The notes beneath the pieces were generated by a model. It was not told the origin of the DNA and did not search any database. It worked only from the letters and a program-made list of their open reading frames with translations. This document shows positions 28,581-38,425 of a DNA stretch of 64,000 bases, piece by piece. Origin of the DNA: Cyanobacterium sp. uoEpiScrs1. Lineage in GTDB: Bacteria > Cyanobacteriota > Cyanobacteriia > Cyanobacteriales > Microcystaceae. The position numbers and the translations under genes are program-made. The DNA is taken from positions 1,785,376-1,849,375 of the forward strand of contig NZ_OX373462.1 in assembly GCF_947331815.1 (NCBI RefSeq), in the 5' to 3' direction. How positions within the stretch are numbered: the stretch's first letter is position 1; each line of letters opens with the position of its first letter.

Positions 28581-29713
28581 ATTATTATTTAACAATCCTA
28601 AACTGTGAATCTATCAGGGATTCATCTATCTACTTTATTTGGAATAGGATCTAGTAAAATAATCACTTTTACTACTGCATGGTTCGGCTAACAACGACTC
28701 AGTATAGTTAAGTTTAGGAGACTATTTATCCAGAGATTATCCGAGCCATGTTTAATTGGCTATATTAATTATAGTAAGATTTAAACCTGCTATAAGTTTA
28801 CGGGCTAATTATCTTATAGCTAGATTGACGAAGTGTTTAGGATAAACTGACTTGACTGTATGATAAAGTGTATTTTTAAAATACTTGCTCATAATAAAAA
28901 GTTTTACGATTAGGAATTAAAGACAAAATCAGAGAAGATAAGACAGTAAATTTGCAATACAGTCCTACAAATTGGTTGTCTAATATTTTAAAAAATATGT
29001 AAGATTAGCCAAGTCTATTTAGATTTACACTTTGTTTATTTTTATTGATAAAAATTATTTAAATAACTTATCTTTACAAAAAGTCCCAGGAATTATTAAA
29101 CTTTTTTAATATAAATTAAACTTTTAATCAATCGCTTAAAATATATTTATTAAACAAAAAATAGCAAATATAATTCAAAATCTCTTGTACTATCTGTTCT
29201 CGATCTATTTTTAGTATTGCTAACATTTTTGTAAATATTCAGATACTTGTCCTGATAATAAAATACAACATAGAATATTAGTAGCAGCCAAAGTCAATAA
29301 TATTTTATAAAAAAATTAATTACAGCTTCTGAGTTAATAATAGATCTCAAAAAAATAACAATTTAAAAGTACAACAACTGGATACTCCGAAAACATAAGC
29401 CCAATATTTTTTCCTATAAAAACACAAAGTAATTACTCCTAAAAAAGTCAATAAACTTATAAATCCGGCTAAAATGAAAGAAATATGATTGATTATTTAA
29501 CAAAAAGCTGGTGTTATTAAAGTTAAATCACTGATAGCTACTTTAACCATATGATTAATATATTTCTATCATTGTAATAACCAATACTGTTAAATTACAG
29601 AGAATCACCGTATCAACAAATGTACCTGAGATGACAATAATCCCGTATTAAATGTTTTAAGTCAGGTAACGCACAATAGAGAATTACTTTTAATTACAGA
29701 GAATTATGTTAGA
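28581..29713. other. spacer with a structured segment and a decayed gene
   Basis: No intact gene. It includes a closed stem at 28678-28750 (10 bp catggttcgg/ccgagccatg with one G-U) and the decayed symporter gene at 29220-29644. Confidence 0.55.
29220..29644 (-). pseudogene. decayed sodium:alanine/glycine symporter (AGCS), C-terminal remains
   Basis: Three successive minus-strand reading-frame pieces resemble the last third of an AGCS symporter in the correct order. Piece 1 (29555-29644) contains SGTFVDTVILCNLTVLVI, like the family's GTFIDTIIICTLT motif. Piece 2 (29347-29496) contains LTFLGVITLCFYRKKYWAYV, matching the FAFTTILGWSYYGEK-type helix. Piece 3 (29220-29315) contains AATNILCCILLSGQVSEYL, matching the MAIPNLIALLLLSG end. 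Frames differ and stops interrupt them. The N-terminal two thirds are missing: tolC ends 70 nt away. The assignment rests on recall of family motifs, not a search. Confidence 0.55.
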
Positions 29714-31402
29714 CTAACGTGCCTCAAATAATCCATTATCAGGCAAGTTACTGACTGATCGTTGTAAGGCATTAAGTGATTGATTGTAGCCAATAACTGC
29801 CTGTAGAAAACGCCCCCGTGCATCAGTGAGATCTCGTTGGGCATCAATGACATCAGTTTGAGTTCCAACCCCTGCCTGAAATCTTAAGCGAGCTAATCTG
29901 AGAGCTTCTGAAAAAGTTTCAACGTTCTTACGAGTACTGTTGATGTTTTCCCTATTTGCAATAAAGTCATAATAAGCTTCTTCCACCTCAAAACGAATGG
30001 CATTACGTTTTTTAGCAAAATTGGTATTGGCTAAATCTATATTTCGTTCAGCTCGTCTGGCTCCCGCAAAGGCTCTTCCCCCATCAAAAATTCGCCAGCG
30101 TACCCGTGCTTCAAATGTCCAGTCCATGAGAACAGGGACTCCATCGTCTAAGTTGTCTCGTGCATCATATTCTGCGAACAAACTAACCTTGGGCCTAATT
30201 TCTGACAAGGCAATGTCACGGTCTTGTTGGCTAATCTCTCGTTGTACCAGTTGTTGTTCTAACTCAGCACGATTTTTATAAGCTCGAACAATAGTTTCAT
30301 CAAGGGTCATTGCCCAAGTTCCGGCTTCCGAGATCTCATCCACAGCTGTTAGTTGAACGTGCTGTCCCACACTTAAAAATTCAGCTAAACTGCGTCTTGC
30401 AGTTCTTTGTTCAGCGATTGCACGAGTTAACCCTTGATTAGCCGTAGCTAAGTCTCCTTCAGCTCGCAAAACATCAAATCGAGTTCCTAACCCTGCTTGT
30501 TCTAATAATCTAGCATCCCGTAAACTTTGATTTGCATCTTCTACAGCTGCTTGAGCAATAGCCACTTGAGCATCGGCGTTTTGTAGTCGATAATAACGAT
30601 CAGTAGATTCAAAGCGGGTTTGCTCAGAAATCCGTTCCACTTCTAATTCTTGATTACGAACTGCTCGTCGAGCACGCGTGATTTGAGCTGACCGTTCACC
30701 CCCACTGTAAATCACGTAATTTAGGGTTGCTAAAGCTCGAAGATCTGTAAAAGTTTCAGCACTGGTTTCTTCGGGAATTAAATCTCCAAGTTGATTTGTC
30801 CCACCACCAAATACCCTATCATTCCTAAATCTTACAGTACTACCTCCAATATCTATTGTAGGAAACAAGTCAGCTTGTTCAATCTTTAAACTGGCTTGAC
30901 GCTCTTCTAATTCAATGCGAGAAGCTTGGAGCTCCCTATTATTATGCAAGGCCAGAGCAATGGCTTGATTTAAGGTAATTGGTTGACTAATGGCAGTTTC
31001 CACTTCTGAGGATTTAGTAGGAAACAATAAGGGGTTGCCACTGGGGTTAAGCCTGTTAGGCAGTAAGTTTTTTAGTATTGGAGAAGAAAGATCAACAGCA
31101 TTTGGTACATTTAGCGAGTCTGTTGATTTAATATTGACCTGAGTATAAAACTCCTTGACGGTTGATGATGTTTGTTTTGGAATGGATTGTTTTACTTGCT
31201 TTGTATCCACCACATGAGGGTTCATCTCCTCCCTCTGCACTTGTCTATTGGAGGATAAAAGAGAAGTCTTCTGAGAGGTTGCAAAAGTTTTATCGTGAGT
31301 TTTGACAGAAGATGACGACACTTGTGTAGCCATCGATACTTCCCAGATTAAGGCTAGAAAAATACTAACACTCACACTCACACACAAACGGAAAACAAAC
31401 AT
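29714..31402 (-). CDS. TolC-like outer-membrane efflux protein
   Basis: A 562-residue outer-membrane factor. A hydrophobic signal peptide covers about residues 1-24 (MFVFRLCVSVSVSIFLAL). A low-complexity serine/glutamine-rich region follows, to about 130. Two OEP repeats then follow, with ALALHNNRELQASRIELEERQ in the first and a long alpha-helical segment including DANQSLRDARLLEQAGLGT. The second repeat ends with ARLRFQAGVGTQTDVIDAQRDLTDARG, the classic TolC hairpin. Cyanobacterial TolC serves protein secretion and drug efflux. No inner-membrane partner is adjacent. Upstream, 1.2 kb separates it from dusB, which is divergent. Confidence 0.9.
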   Translation of the reverse strand: MFVFRLCVSVSVSIFLALIWEVSMATQVSSSSVKTHDKTFATSQKTSLLSSNRQVQREEMNPHVVDTKQVKQSIPKQTSSTVKEFYTQVNIKSTDSLNVPNAVDLSSPILKNLLPNRLNPSGNPLLFPTKSSEVETAISQPITLNQAIALALHNNRELQASRIELEERQASLKIEQADLFPTIDIGGSTVRFRNDRVFGGGTNQLGDLIPEETSAETFTDLRALATLNYVIYSGGERSAQITRARRAVRNQELEVERISEQTRFESTDRYYRLQNADAQVAIAQAAVEDANQSLRDARLLEQAGLGTRFDVLRAEGDLATANQGLTRAIAEQRTARRSLAEFLSVGQHVQLTAVDEISEAGTWAMTLDETIVRAYKNRAELEQQLVQREISQQDRDIALSEIRPKVSLFAEYDARDNLDDGVPVLMDWTFEARVRWRIFDGGRAFAGARRAERNIDLANTNFAKKRNAIRFEVEEAYYDFIANRENINSTRKNVETFSEALRLARLRFQAGVGTQTDVIDAQRDLTDARGRFLQAVIGYNQSLNALQRSVSNLPDNGLFEAR

Positions 31403-32586
31403 AAGATTTATCGAAAATTTGAGTAGAACCGAGGATGATCTCGTCAGTCTAATTAAACTAAGGGAATCATGATGTTTTTTTGATCTTGACTCTTTAGCTA
31501 TATAAGTTACAGTATCTTAATAAGAAAGAAAATTGTCTGAGGACAGAAAATCACTCATTACTGTTTCAGCGTAGTCTAACAAAAATGTCAGTAGAAGTTT
31601 TTACCCTAAGTTTAGTATCATAATTTATTGTTGGCTAGACGAACAGTTAGTTCAATCATAAACAACTCCAAATTGTCGGGGATACCGATAGTTACTACTA
31701 TGCTGTTGTGTTGTGTCCAGTTTATTGACACTCACAAACTTTCCTGAAAAATACATTCTCGTTTTATTAATTGAATGATTTATATACTTTCTTCTATGAC
31801 TAATTATTTTGAGTTCTCGGATTGATATAATAGTTCAATACTGCAAACAGTATTTATGTCTGGTGTTAGACTCTGGATAAGTTATTGTCTTATTTAGAGA
31901 ATATCTAAGTGTAAGAACAATAGTATGAAATACTATTAAGGAGATTACAGTTATTAAAATATCATAAGTAAAATACACTCAAGCTTCAGTCTTCTTCTCA
32001 TAAACGTATTATTTAAGAAATCATTTAGGATTGTACTCCTTTATATAATTTAGAAACACTAACGGCATCAATATTGTTGTTATTGATAGTAATATTTATG
32101 CTTCTCTCTCATTAATTTTTTAAATTATCAATTAATAATTAATTTATTTTTCTGATTTAAGGTATTTAATGTTTTATTACTAATAATATAGCTATTATGA
32201 CTTTTGTATTTTTGTTGTTAGCATTAAATGTTTTAATATATTTATATACAATTACTTGATGAGAATTTTAATTTTTTGTATATAAAAAATAATTATGCAA
32301 ACCAATTTTTATACTTGAGGCTATAAAAACTTATCATAAATAAATACCTCAGGATCATCTTAGATATTTATTTTTTTATTTCTCTATCTAAAACAGGATG
32401 ATTATCAACAAAGTAAACTATAAGATATAGATATAATTATCATTTGTGTTCCCATACTAACTGTGACAAGATCATAATAACTACAATCTACAAATATTGC
32501 TATGTAAAAGTTGTGTAGATCATGAGTTACTTATCTACGATTTTTAGCCGATAAATTTTTCTCCTTCAAATTTACTTAACCTTTAC
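31403..32586. other. divergent spacer tolC-like gene/dusB
   Basis: No gene seen in 1.2 kb. It must contain the promoters of both divergent genes. Only weak, short inverted repeats are present. Confidence 0.5.
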
Positions 32587-33594
32587 ATGCTATCTAATTA
32601 TCTAAGACAAAAATTATCATCTCCTTTGCAAATAGGATCATTAAAAATAAAAAGTCGTGTATTTCAGTCGCCTTTATCTGGAGTTACAGATTTTACCTTT
32701 CGTCGTTTAGTTAGGCGGTATGCACCACAATCTATGATATATACTGAAATGATTAACGCAACAGATGTCTACCATTTAAAACATGTACCAAAACTAATAA
32801 CAATTGATATAGATGAACAGCCAATTAGTATTCAATTGTTTGGCTGTCGGCCCTATCCAATGGTAAAAGCTGCTCAAAAGTCTGTAAAAAAAGGAGCAAA
32901 AACTATTGACATAAACATGGGATGTCCTGTGAGTAAAATCACTAAAAAAGGAGGTGGCTCTCACCTACTTCGTCAACCAAATATTGCCCAGGAAATTGTA
33001 AAAGAAGTAGTAAAATCTATTGGAGTTCCTGTTACTGTTAAAACTCGTATTGGTTGGAGCGATCAAGAAATTAACATCATTGACTTTGCAAAAAGGATGG
33101 AAGATTCAGGCGCAGCAATGCTTACTATTCATGGCAGGACTCGCGCCCAAGGATATAATGGAAAAGCAAGATGGGAATGGATTGCTAAAGTAAAAGAAAC
33201 ATTAAGTATTCCTATTATTGCTAATGGTGATATTTTTTCAGTGGAATCAGCCCTGAAGTGTTTAGAAATTACAGGTGCAGATGGAGTAATGTGTTCACGA
33301 GGAACATTAGGTTATCCTTTTTTAGTCGGAGAAATTGATTATTTTTTACGAACAGGAATTCGAAAATCTGCCCCAACTCCAAAACAACGGCTAGAATGTG
33401 CTAAAGAACATCTTAATGGTCTATGGGAACATAAAGGACAGCGGGGAATTTATCAATCACGAAAGCACCTAGCGTGGTATTGTAAGGCATTTCCAGGAGC
33501 ATCTGAGTTACGCGACCATGTCTCTCGTATTGAAACTGTTGAGCAAGGAAATCGGTTATTAGATGAAGCTCTTGAATTTTGTAAAAACATTTAA
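32587..33594 (+). CDS. dusB: tRNA-dihydrouridine synthase (DusB/NifR3 type)
   Basis: A 335-residue flavoenzyme that reduces uridines in the tRNA D-loop. The N-terminal FMN-binding barrel begins QSPLSGVTDFTFRRLVRRY, with MIYTEMINA following. The catalytic cysteine lies near residue 113 in DINMGCPVSKITKKGGGS. KTRIGW, LTIHGRTRAQGYNGKARWEWI, IPIIANGDIF and GADGVMCSRGTLGYPFL are the usual Dus/NifR3 motifs. Length and ATG start are normal. It is flanked on both sides by more than 1.1 kb of spacer. Confidence 0.94.
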   Translation: MLSNYLRQKLSSPLQIGSLKIKSRVFQSPLSGVTDFTFRRLVRRYAPQSMIYTEMINATDVYHLKHVPKLITIDIDEQPISIQLFGCRPYPMVKAAQKSVKKGAKTIDINMGCPVSKITKKGGGSHLLRQPNIAQEIVKEVVKSIGVPVTVKTRIGWSDQEINIIDFAKRMEDSGAAMLTIHGRTRAQGYNGKARWEWIAKVKETLSIPIIANGDIFSVESALKCLEITGADGVMCSRGTLGYPFLVGEIDYFLRTGIRKSAPTPKQRLECAKEHLNGLWEHKGQRGIYQSRKHLAWYCKAFPGASELRDHVSRIETVEQGNRLLDEALEFCKNI

Positions 33595-33649
33595 TTTAGT
33601 TCGGCAAGTTCAGTGTAATTGAAGATTTATCTAGTAAAGAATAAATACA

Positions 33650-33670
33650 ATTTATATTAGTAATATAAAT
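33650..33670 (+). terminator. weak AT hairpin after dusB
   Basis: A perfect 9-bp stem (atttatatt/aatataaat) with a 3-nt loop, 56 nt after the dusB stop codon. The stem has no G-C pair. Confidence 0.3.
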
Positions 33671-34709
33671 ATTTAAGTATTGCCAAATTTATTGTTCTAG
33701 TAATTTTTACTATTTATAAAACTAGTCAATATTTGTATCCTTATTCAAATTAGTAATACTTACTACAAAGAGAATAAATCAATAATAGAAAATTACTGAT
33801 AATTAAGAATGTTAAAGATTGGATGATATTAATTATTCTATCGACATAGTATACAATTTTAATATCGCTACTGTTAATATAAGCTCAAAAGTGCTAGTAG
33901 CACTAAAATTTACAGACCCTTTATTAAAGTCGTGTATGGCTTAGTGTTATTATATTATGTAGAATATATTACATATGCAATACTTGTTAAGTAAAAGCCT
34001 TTTTTGTCAAGAGCTTTTTTGGTGTAATCCCCTACCTGAAATAAAATTACAGATACCATGGTTTCGTAGATAGTAAAAATAATTTATTTATTTATTAATA
34101 ACTTCGTATAAACTATTAAACTATTTAAAACTAATAATCAATATATTAAGCATGATACTTTTACTAGTACTGGACATAGAAGAATATGTCTTCCAAATAG
34201 AGAGGGTTTTTGTCGGCTTTATAGAAAACTAATAAAAGAACTATAAACAGTTCATTTATATTGTTGTTAAATTAATAATAATATAAATGTATGATATAAA
34301 AAAACTACAATAGTGAATACAATGATTTATATAGATTAGAAGCTTTTTATGGTAATTATCTTAGTATAAATAAAGACTTTAAATAAAACTAATAGATGAA
34401 CCTATTTCTAGTTATTAAATATGTTCGTACAGTATAGAAAATTCTCATAAATTTGCTATACTGTCTCTACCAGTTATAAACAAGTAATTATTCAATGATA
34501 ATCTACTCCCTCGTAAAGTTAATCTGGACTGTCTTCTACTAAAAGAAGATTGACTATACTTACCTAGAAGTTTTAAGATAGGTATCAGAAATAATTTATT
34601 CCAGGTATTTGTTCTCCTTTTTTTGAAAGTTAATTCTTAATTACAATTGTCTCCTTATTATTGGATTTTGATTAATTCAATAGCGCCATAGCAGCTTATG
34701 CAAGGAGCA

Positions 34710-34757
34710 AACGTCTATTATCTTATTACTATTAGTAGTAATAAGATAATAGACGTT
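34710..34757 (-). terminator. 22-bp perfect hairpin downstream of hydrolase gene
   Basis: Arms 34710-34731 and 34736-34757 are exact reverse complements over 22 bp, with a 4-nt loop. It is 150 nt beyond the stop of the minus-strand hydrolase gene. Confidence 0.55.
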
Positions 34758-34906
34758 GTAAAAACTGTATTTCTTAAAATCTATTTTAGGAATGTGAAAG
34801 TACTAAAATGTTGTTGAGCTTTTGTATGTCTCTCCTCCCTAATATTCTCCGATTATTACTATATTTGATAGTGGCTATTAGTTGACCAATCTTGCTGACT
34901 TTAATA

Positions 34907-35692
34907 TCAATAGGCTATAGTCTTGAAAGGTAAAAAATTATACTTTTGAAGTACATTAGTTAAATCGACTTCAGTTTCTAATAAACAGGCATGTCCACTA
35001 CCGTGTAAGACTACTAAATGACTATTAGGTAAACAAGTAACTAATCGTTTTCCCTCAGCGAGGGAAGGTAAAAGATAATCGCTATCACTAGCTACAGTTA
35101 AAATAGGTTGAGTTAACTGTTTTAATTGTGCTTCGTCAACATTAAAATTCCTCAGTAACCTCAGTCGGTAACTAACTACTAATGGAGGAACTGACTGCAT
35201 CGCCTTTAATAAAGTGTGATAGTCTTTTCTTTCTATTCTTCCTAAAGCTACTAAAAATGGTAGAAAACCTAATGTTGAAGTTTGATGTAAAATATCTGGT
35301 ACCCACTGAATTAATTCACTCCCCCAACTTAATAAAGGACGTTGTGTAAAAGATGAAGCAGGATTGATTAGAATCATTTTTTTGACTAACTCAGGAGACT
35401 TAAGAGCAAGTTTGATCGCTAAACACCCTCCAAAAGATTCTCCACATAAATAAACAGAGGAGGCTTGAGAATAATGCTTGAGTTCTTTCTTAATTAAGTT
35501 AATAGTTTTAGAAACTAAAGTATTCCAGTTGCTGCAGTCATCTTTGGGAATTGATAAGCAACAAACTCTAAAAAAACAACTTAATTTGTTTATTTGTCTA
35601 TGTAGTAACTCGCCCGTTCCATCCATTCCTGGTAGATAGATAAATAAAGGACTGTCTGGTAATGACAAGGATTTTGGACAAACTAACCTCAT
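34907..35692 (-). CDS. alpha/beta hydrolase
   Basis: A 261-residue protein of the alpha/beta-hydrolase fold. The oxyanion region is IYLPGMDGTGELL, the nucleophilic serine sits in YLCGESFGGCLAIKLAL, and the likely catalytic aspartate and histidine are in ASDSDYLLPS and LHGSGHACLLE. The LPGMDGTG start and overall layout resemble the hydrolase part of phytyl-ester-synthase/esterase proteins found in cyanobacteria and plastids. I infer a lipid or phytol esterase, but the substrate is not shown. The ATG at 35692 gives a normal length. It is a single-gene unit. Confidence 0.8.
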   Translation of the reverse strand: MRLVCPKSLSLPDSPLFIYLPGMDGTGELLHRQINKLSCFFRVCCLSIPKDDCSNWNTLVSKTINLIKKELKHYSQASSVYLCGESFGGCLAIKLALKSPELVKKMILINPASSFTQRPLLSWGSELIQWVPDILHQTSTLGFLPFLVALGRIERKDYHTLLKAMQSVPPLVVSYRLRLLRNFNVDEAQLKQLTQPILTVASDSDYLLPSLAEGKRLVTCLPNSHLVVLHGSGHACLLETEVDLTNVLQKYNFLPFKTIAY

Positions 35693-35746
35693 TTTCGGTT
35701 ATACAGAATTGATAATTTAGTTAAAAGTTGCTAAATAGAAAACTTT

Positions 35747-35820
35747 CAAATCATAACAAACTTTTATTTCTACTATTTAAAAAAGAGATTAGACTTTTTA
35801 TAAAAGTTTGTTATGATTTG
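35747..35820. repeat. orphan 21-bp perfect hairpin
   Basis: Arms 35747-35767 and 35800-35820 are exact reverse complements over 21 bp, with a 32-nt loop. It lies 55 nt upstream of the hydrolase start, not at any visible gene 3' end. Confidence 0.55.
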
Positions 35821-36850
35821 ATCTTGCCATAATTTAGGTAAATTGTGTTAAGATACTATTTTATTTAGCTTTAGACTAGCTTTAAACAAAATGCTAATAA
35901 CTTGAATAACTTTTTGTAAACTATTTACTATCTGTAAAGACATAGTGTTCCTATTTTTATTGCTAACTATTTTTGATATCTAGTCAATTTAATAGCTTAA
36001 GTCTATACCATATTATTAAAGATTTATTTAATAGCTATATTATTTTGAAATAGTATCTTATGCTACTTTAGAGAAAAAAAATTTAATAAACTATTATTAT
36101 CATGCAGATTATAGAGGAATGAACTAATATAAATCCTATTTAAACCTTTCAAAAATCTAGGTACAGACAATTTTAGTATAAAAATTTGCGGATACAAGTA
36201 TAATAACCGTTCATTGTTTTTACATAAAGTTATTAAAAATGATACTTGTACCCTACCGAGAGTGTAATATTTCGAATTTAATAAAATACTATGTTATTGC
36301 CATCGACCTAAATTTGAAGAAGGTTATCAGTTTGACTATCTCAGTCTTATAAATGAATTTTTGTGTATTACTTAACTCATAAAATAGTTTTTTTACATTG
36401 AATACTATTATCGATTACTAATAAACAGTAAATCTAGAAATATTAATAATTAATAAATTGTTTTTACTAATCATTGAGGTTTAATAAATTTATTTGATCT
36501 ATTGATATTTGTAGTACATTCAATTGATAATTATATAAAAATACGATAAAATTTTAATAAATTCTTCAGCAAAGTAAGGAAGCAAGTAATATAATCTTGT
36601 AGCTAAAACTTAATTTACTAATAGTTAATTAAAATATGACGATAAAAAACAAAAAAATAATTGATATTATATTCAATATTGTAGAATTTGACAGTAGCTT
36701 TTTACCCAGCATAAACATCGGTTTGTCTAAACTTACTTTATTGGATGAACGGGTAGGTAAGAAAATGTTCAATTAACCACTCACAAGAATTAAGGTAATA
36801 CAACTTATTTATTTAAATTTACCTAGCCTATTATACTAAAAAAAACTATG

Positions 36851-36886
36851 CAATTAATGCTCAATATTTTTGTTGAGTATTAATTG
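36851..36886. repeat. 14-bp hairpin in front of murF
   Basis: Arms 36851-36864 and 36873-36886 pair over 14 bp with one G-U, around an 8-nt T-rich loop. It ends 42 nt before the murF ATG. It may be a leader structure or the terminator of a vanished upstream gene. Confidence 0.45.
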
Positions 36887-36928
36887 TATGGTTTTGTTGA
36901 TTTCACTAATATAGTTTTATTAAAACAT

Positions 36929-38293
36929 ATGTCATTGCAAATTTCTCTCAGTAACCTTTTTGATTTATTTGAAAGTAATTTAGATAAAGTTTTTGACTTT
37001 ACTTTTTCAAAAAATATTCAAGGAATTAATACAGATACCCGCTTCCTTAAACAAGGAGAAGTGTTCTTAGCATTAAGAGGTAGCAATTTTGATGGACATA
37101 AATTTGCAGAGGATGCAATAGAAAAAGGAGCAGCAGCTCTGATTGTAGATCATTATTTATCACTAAATTTAGATAAGAAAATACCACAGTTTAAAGTAAA
37201 AGATACTTTGGTTGCTTATCAGCAAATTGCTCATTGGTGGCGTAATCAGGTTAACATTCCTGTGATAGCTGTCACAGGCTCGGTTGGTAAAACGACTACA
37301 AAAGAACTAATTGCAGCTGTCTTGACAACACAAGGAAAAGTACATAAGACTCAAAACAACTTCAATAATGAAATTGGTGTTCCTAAAACTTTATTGGATA
37401 TAACAACCAATCAAAATTATGTGGTAATTGAAATGGGCATGCGGGCTCTGGGGGAAATTGCTTTACTCACTCAAATAGCCAGTCCCACTATTGGACTGAT
37501 TACAAATGTAGGAACAGCCCATATTGGGCGACTAGGCTCAAGAGAAGCAATCGCTCAAGCTAAGTGTGAATTACTAGCTCACATGCCCCGCGAAGGAATT
37601 GCTATTCTCAATCACGATAATCCTCTTTTAATTCAAACAGCAAAGGAAATCTGGTCAGGAGAAACCATTACTTATGGGCTTAAAGGAGGAAATATAATTG
37701 GAAAGTTAATTGATTCTCAAATTCTGCAGGTAGAAGGAATAAACTTTCCAGTGCCGTTACCAGGTGAGCATAATGCTTTAAATTATTTAGGAGCTTTAGC
37801 TGTAGCTAAATGTTTAAGTTTGGATTGGGCTCCTTTAACTCAAGGAATTAAAGTTCATTTACCTAAAGGACGTTCTCGGCAATATCAATTAGCAGGCGAT
37901 ATTATTATTCTTGATGAGACCTATAATGCTGGATTAGAGTCTACGAAAGCGGCTCTAAATTCGTTGAAAGAAATTCCTGGAAAACGACATTTAGCAATTT
38001 TAGGAGCTATGAAAGAACTAGGAAAAAAATCAGCCAAATTCCACCATGAAGTTGGTAGAACAGTAAAACAAGTCGGAGTTGATTATTTGTTAGTCTTAGT
38101 TAATGATCCTGAGGCAAAGGAAATTACTCAAGGTGCACTAGGCATAGTTACAGATTGTGTATCCACTCATCACGAGCTCATTGAACGATTAAAAGAAATT
38201 GTCAAACCAGGTGATCGTTTACTTTTTAAGGCTTCTAATTCTGTTGGGTTGAATCTAGTGGTAAAAGAGCTTCGGGAGCAATTAATAGTTTGA
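36929..38293 (+). CDS. murF: UDP-MurNAc-tripeptide:D-Ala-D-Ala ligase (MurF)
   Basis: A 454-residue cytoplasmic ligase that adds D-Ala-D-Ala to the peptidoglycan precursor. I take the ATG at 36929 (MSLQISLSNLF); the longer frame would begin at a TTG at 36884 inside a hairpin. The N-terminal domain contains GINTDTRFLKQGEVFLALRG. The ATP-binding P-loop is AVTGSVGKTTTKEL (near 118), followed by TQNNFNNEIGVPKTLL, EMGMRALGEI and ITNVGTAHIGRLGS. The C-terminal domain contains ILDETYNA and ILGAMKELG. All key residues are present, so cell-wall synthesis is retained. Confidence 0.95.
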   Translation: MSLQISLSNLFDLFESNLDKVFDFTFSKNIQGINTDTRFLKQGEVFLALRGSNFDGHKFAEDAIEKGAAALIVDHYLSLNLDKKIPQFKVKDTLVAYQQIAHWWRNQVNIPVIAVTGSVGKTTTKELIAAVLTTQGKVHKTQNNFNNEIGVPKTLLDITTNQNYVVIEMGMRALGEIALLTQIASPTIGLITNVGTAHIGRLGSREAIAQAKCELLAHMPREGIAILNHDNPLLIQTAKEIWSGETITYGLKGGNIIGKLIDSQILQVEGINFPVPLPGEHNALNYLGALAVAKCLSLDWAPLTQGIKVHLPKGRSRQYQLAGDIIILDETYNAGLESTKAALNSLKEIPGKRHLAILGAMKELGKKSAKFHHEVGRTVKQVGVDYLLVLVNDPEAKEITQGALGIVTDCVSTHHELIERLKEIVKPGDRLLFKASNSVGLNLVVKELREQLIV

Positions 38294-38425
38294 TTTTTGA
38301 CTGGCTAACAGACTATCTACGGCCTTTTTTGTACTTCATTAACTAGTTTGTATTTTTACTTAATTGGAGGATTTATATCTTGGGACAAAAGACAGTAAAT
38401 ATTAACTTTTATATTCAATTATTGT

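Larger units (their letters stand above)
33595..34906. other. 1.3-kb convergent spacer
   Basis: No gene. It holds a small AT hairpin at 33650-33670 after dusB, a 9-bp inverted repeat at 34429-34464, and the 22-bp hairpin at 34710-34757. Short plus-strand open pieces near 33880-34000 could be gene remains but are not identifiable. Confidence 0.5.
35693..36928. other. 1.2-kb spacer with orphan hairpins
   Basis: No intact gene. It contains the 21-bp hairpin at 35747-35820, a bulged stem at about 36193-36250 (tacaagtat/atacttgta plus aataac/gttatt), and the hairpin at 36851-36886 just before murF. Confidence 0.5.

Noticed and set aside
28678-28750. Signal recognition particle RNA (ffs) candidate
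   Set aside because: The closing stem looked suggestive, but the universally conserved GNRA-type apical loop and asymmetric internal loop are absent.
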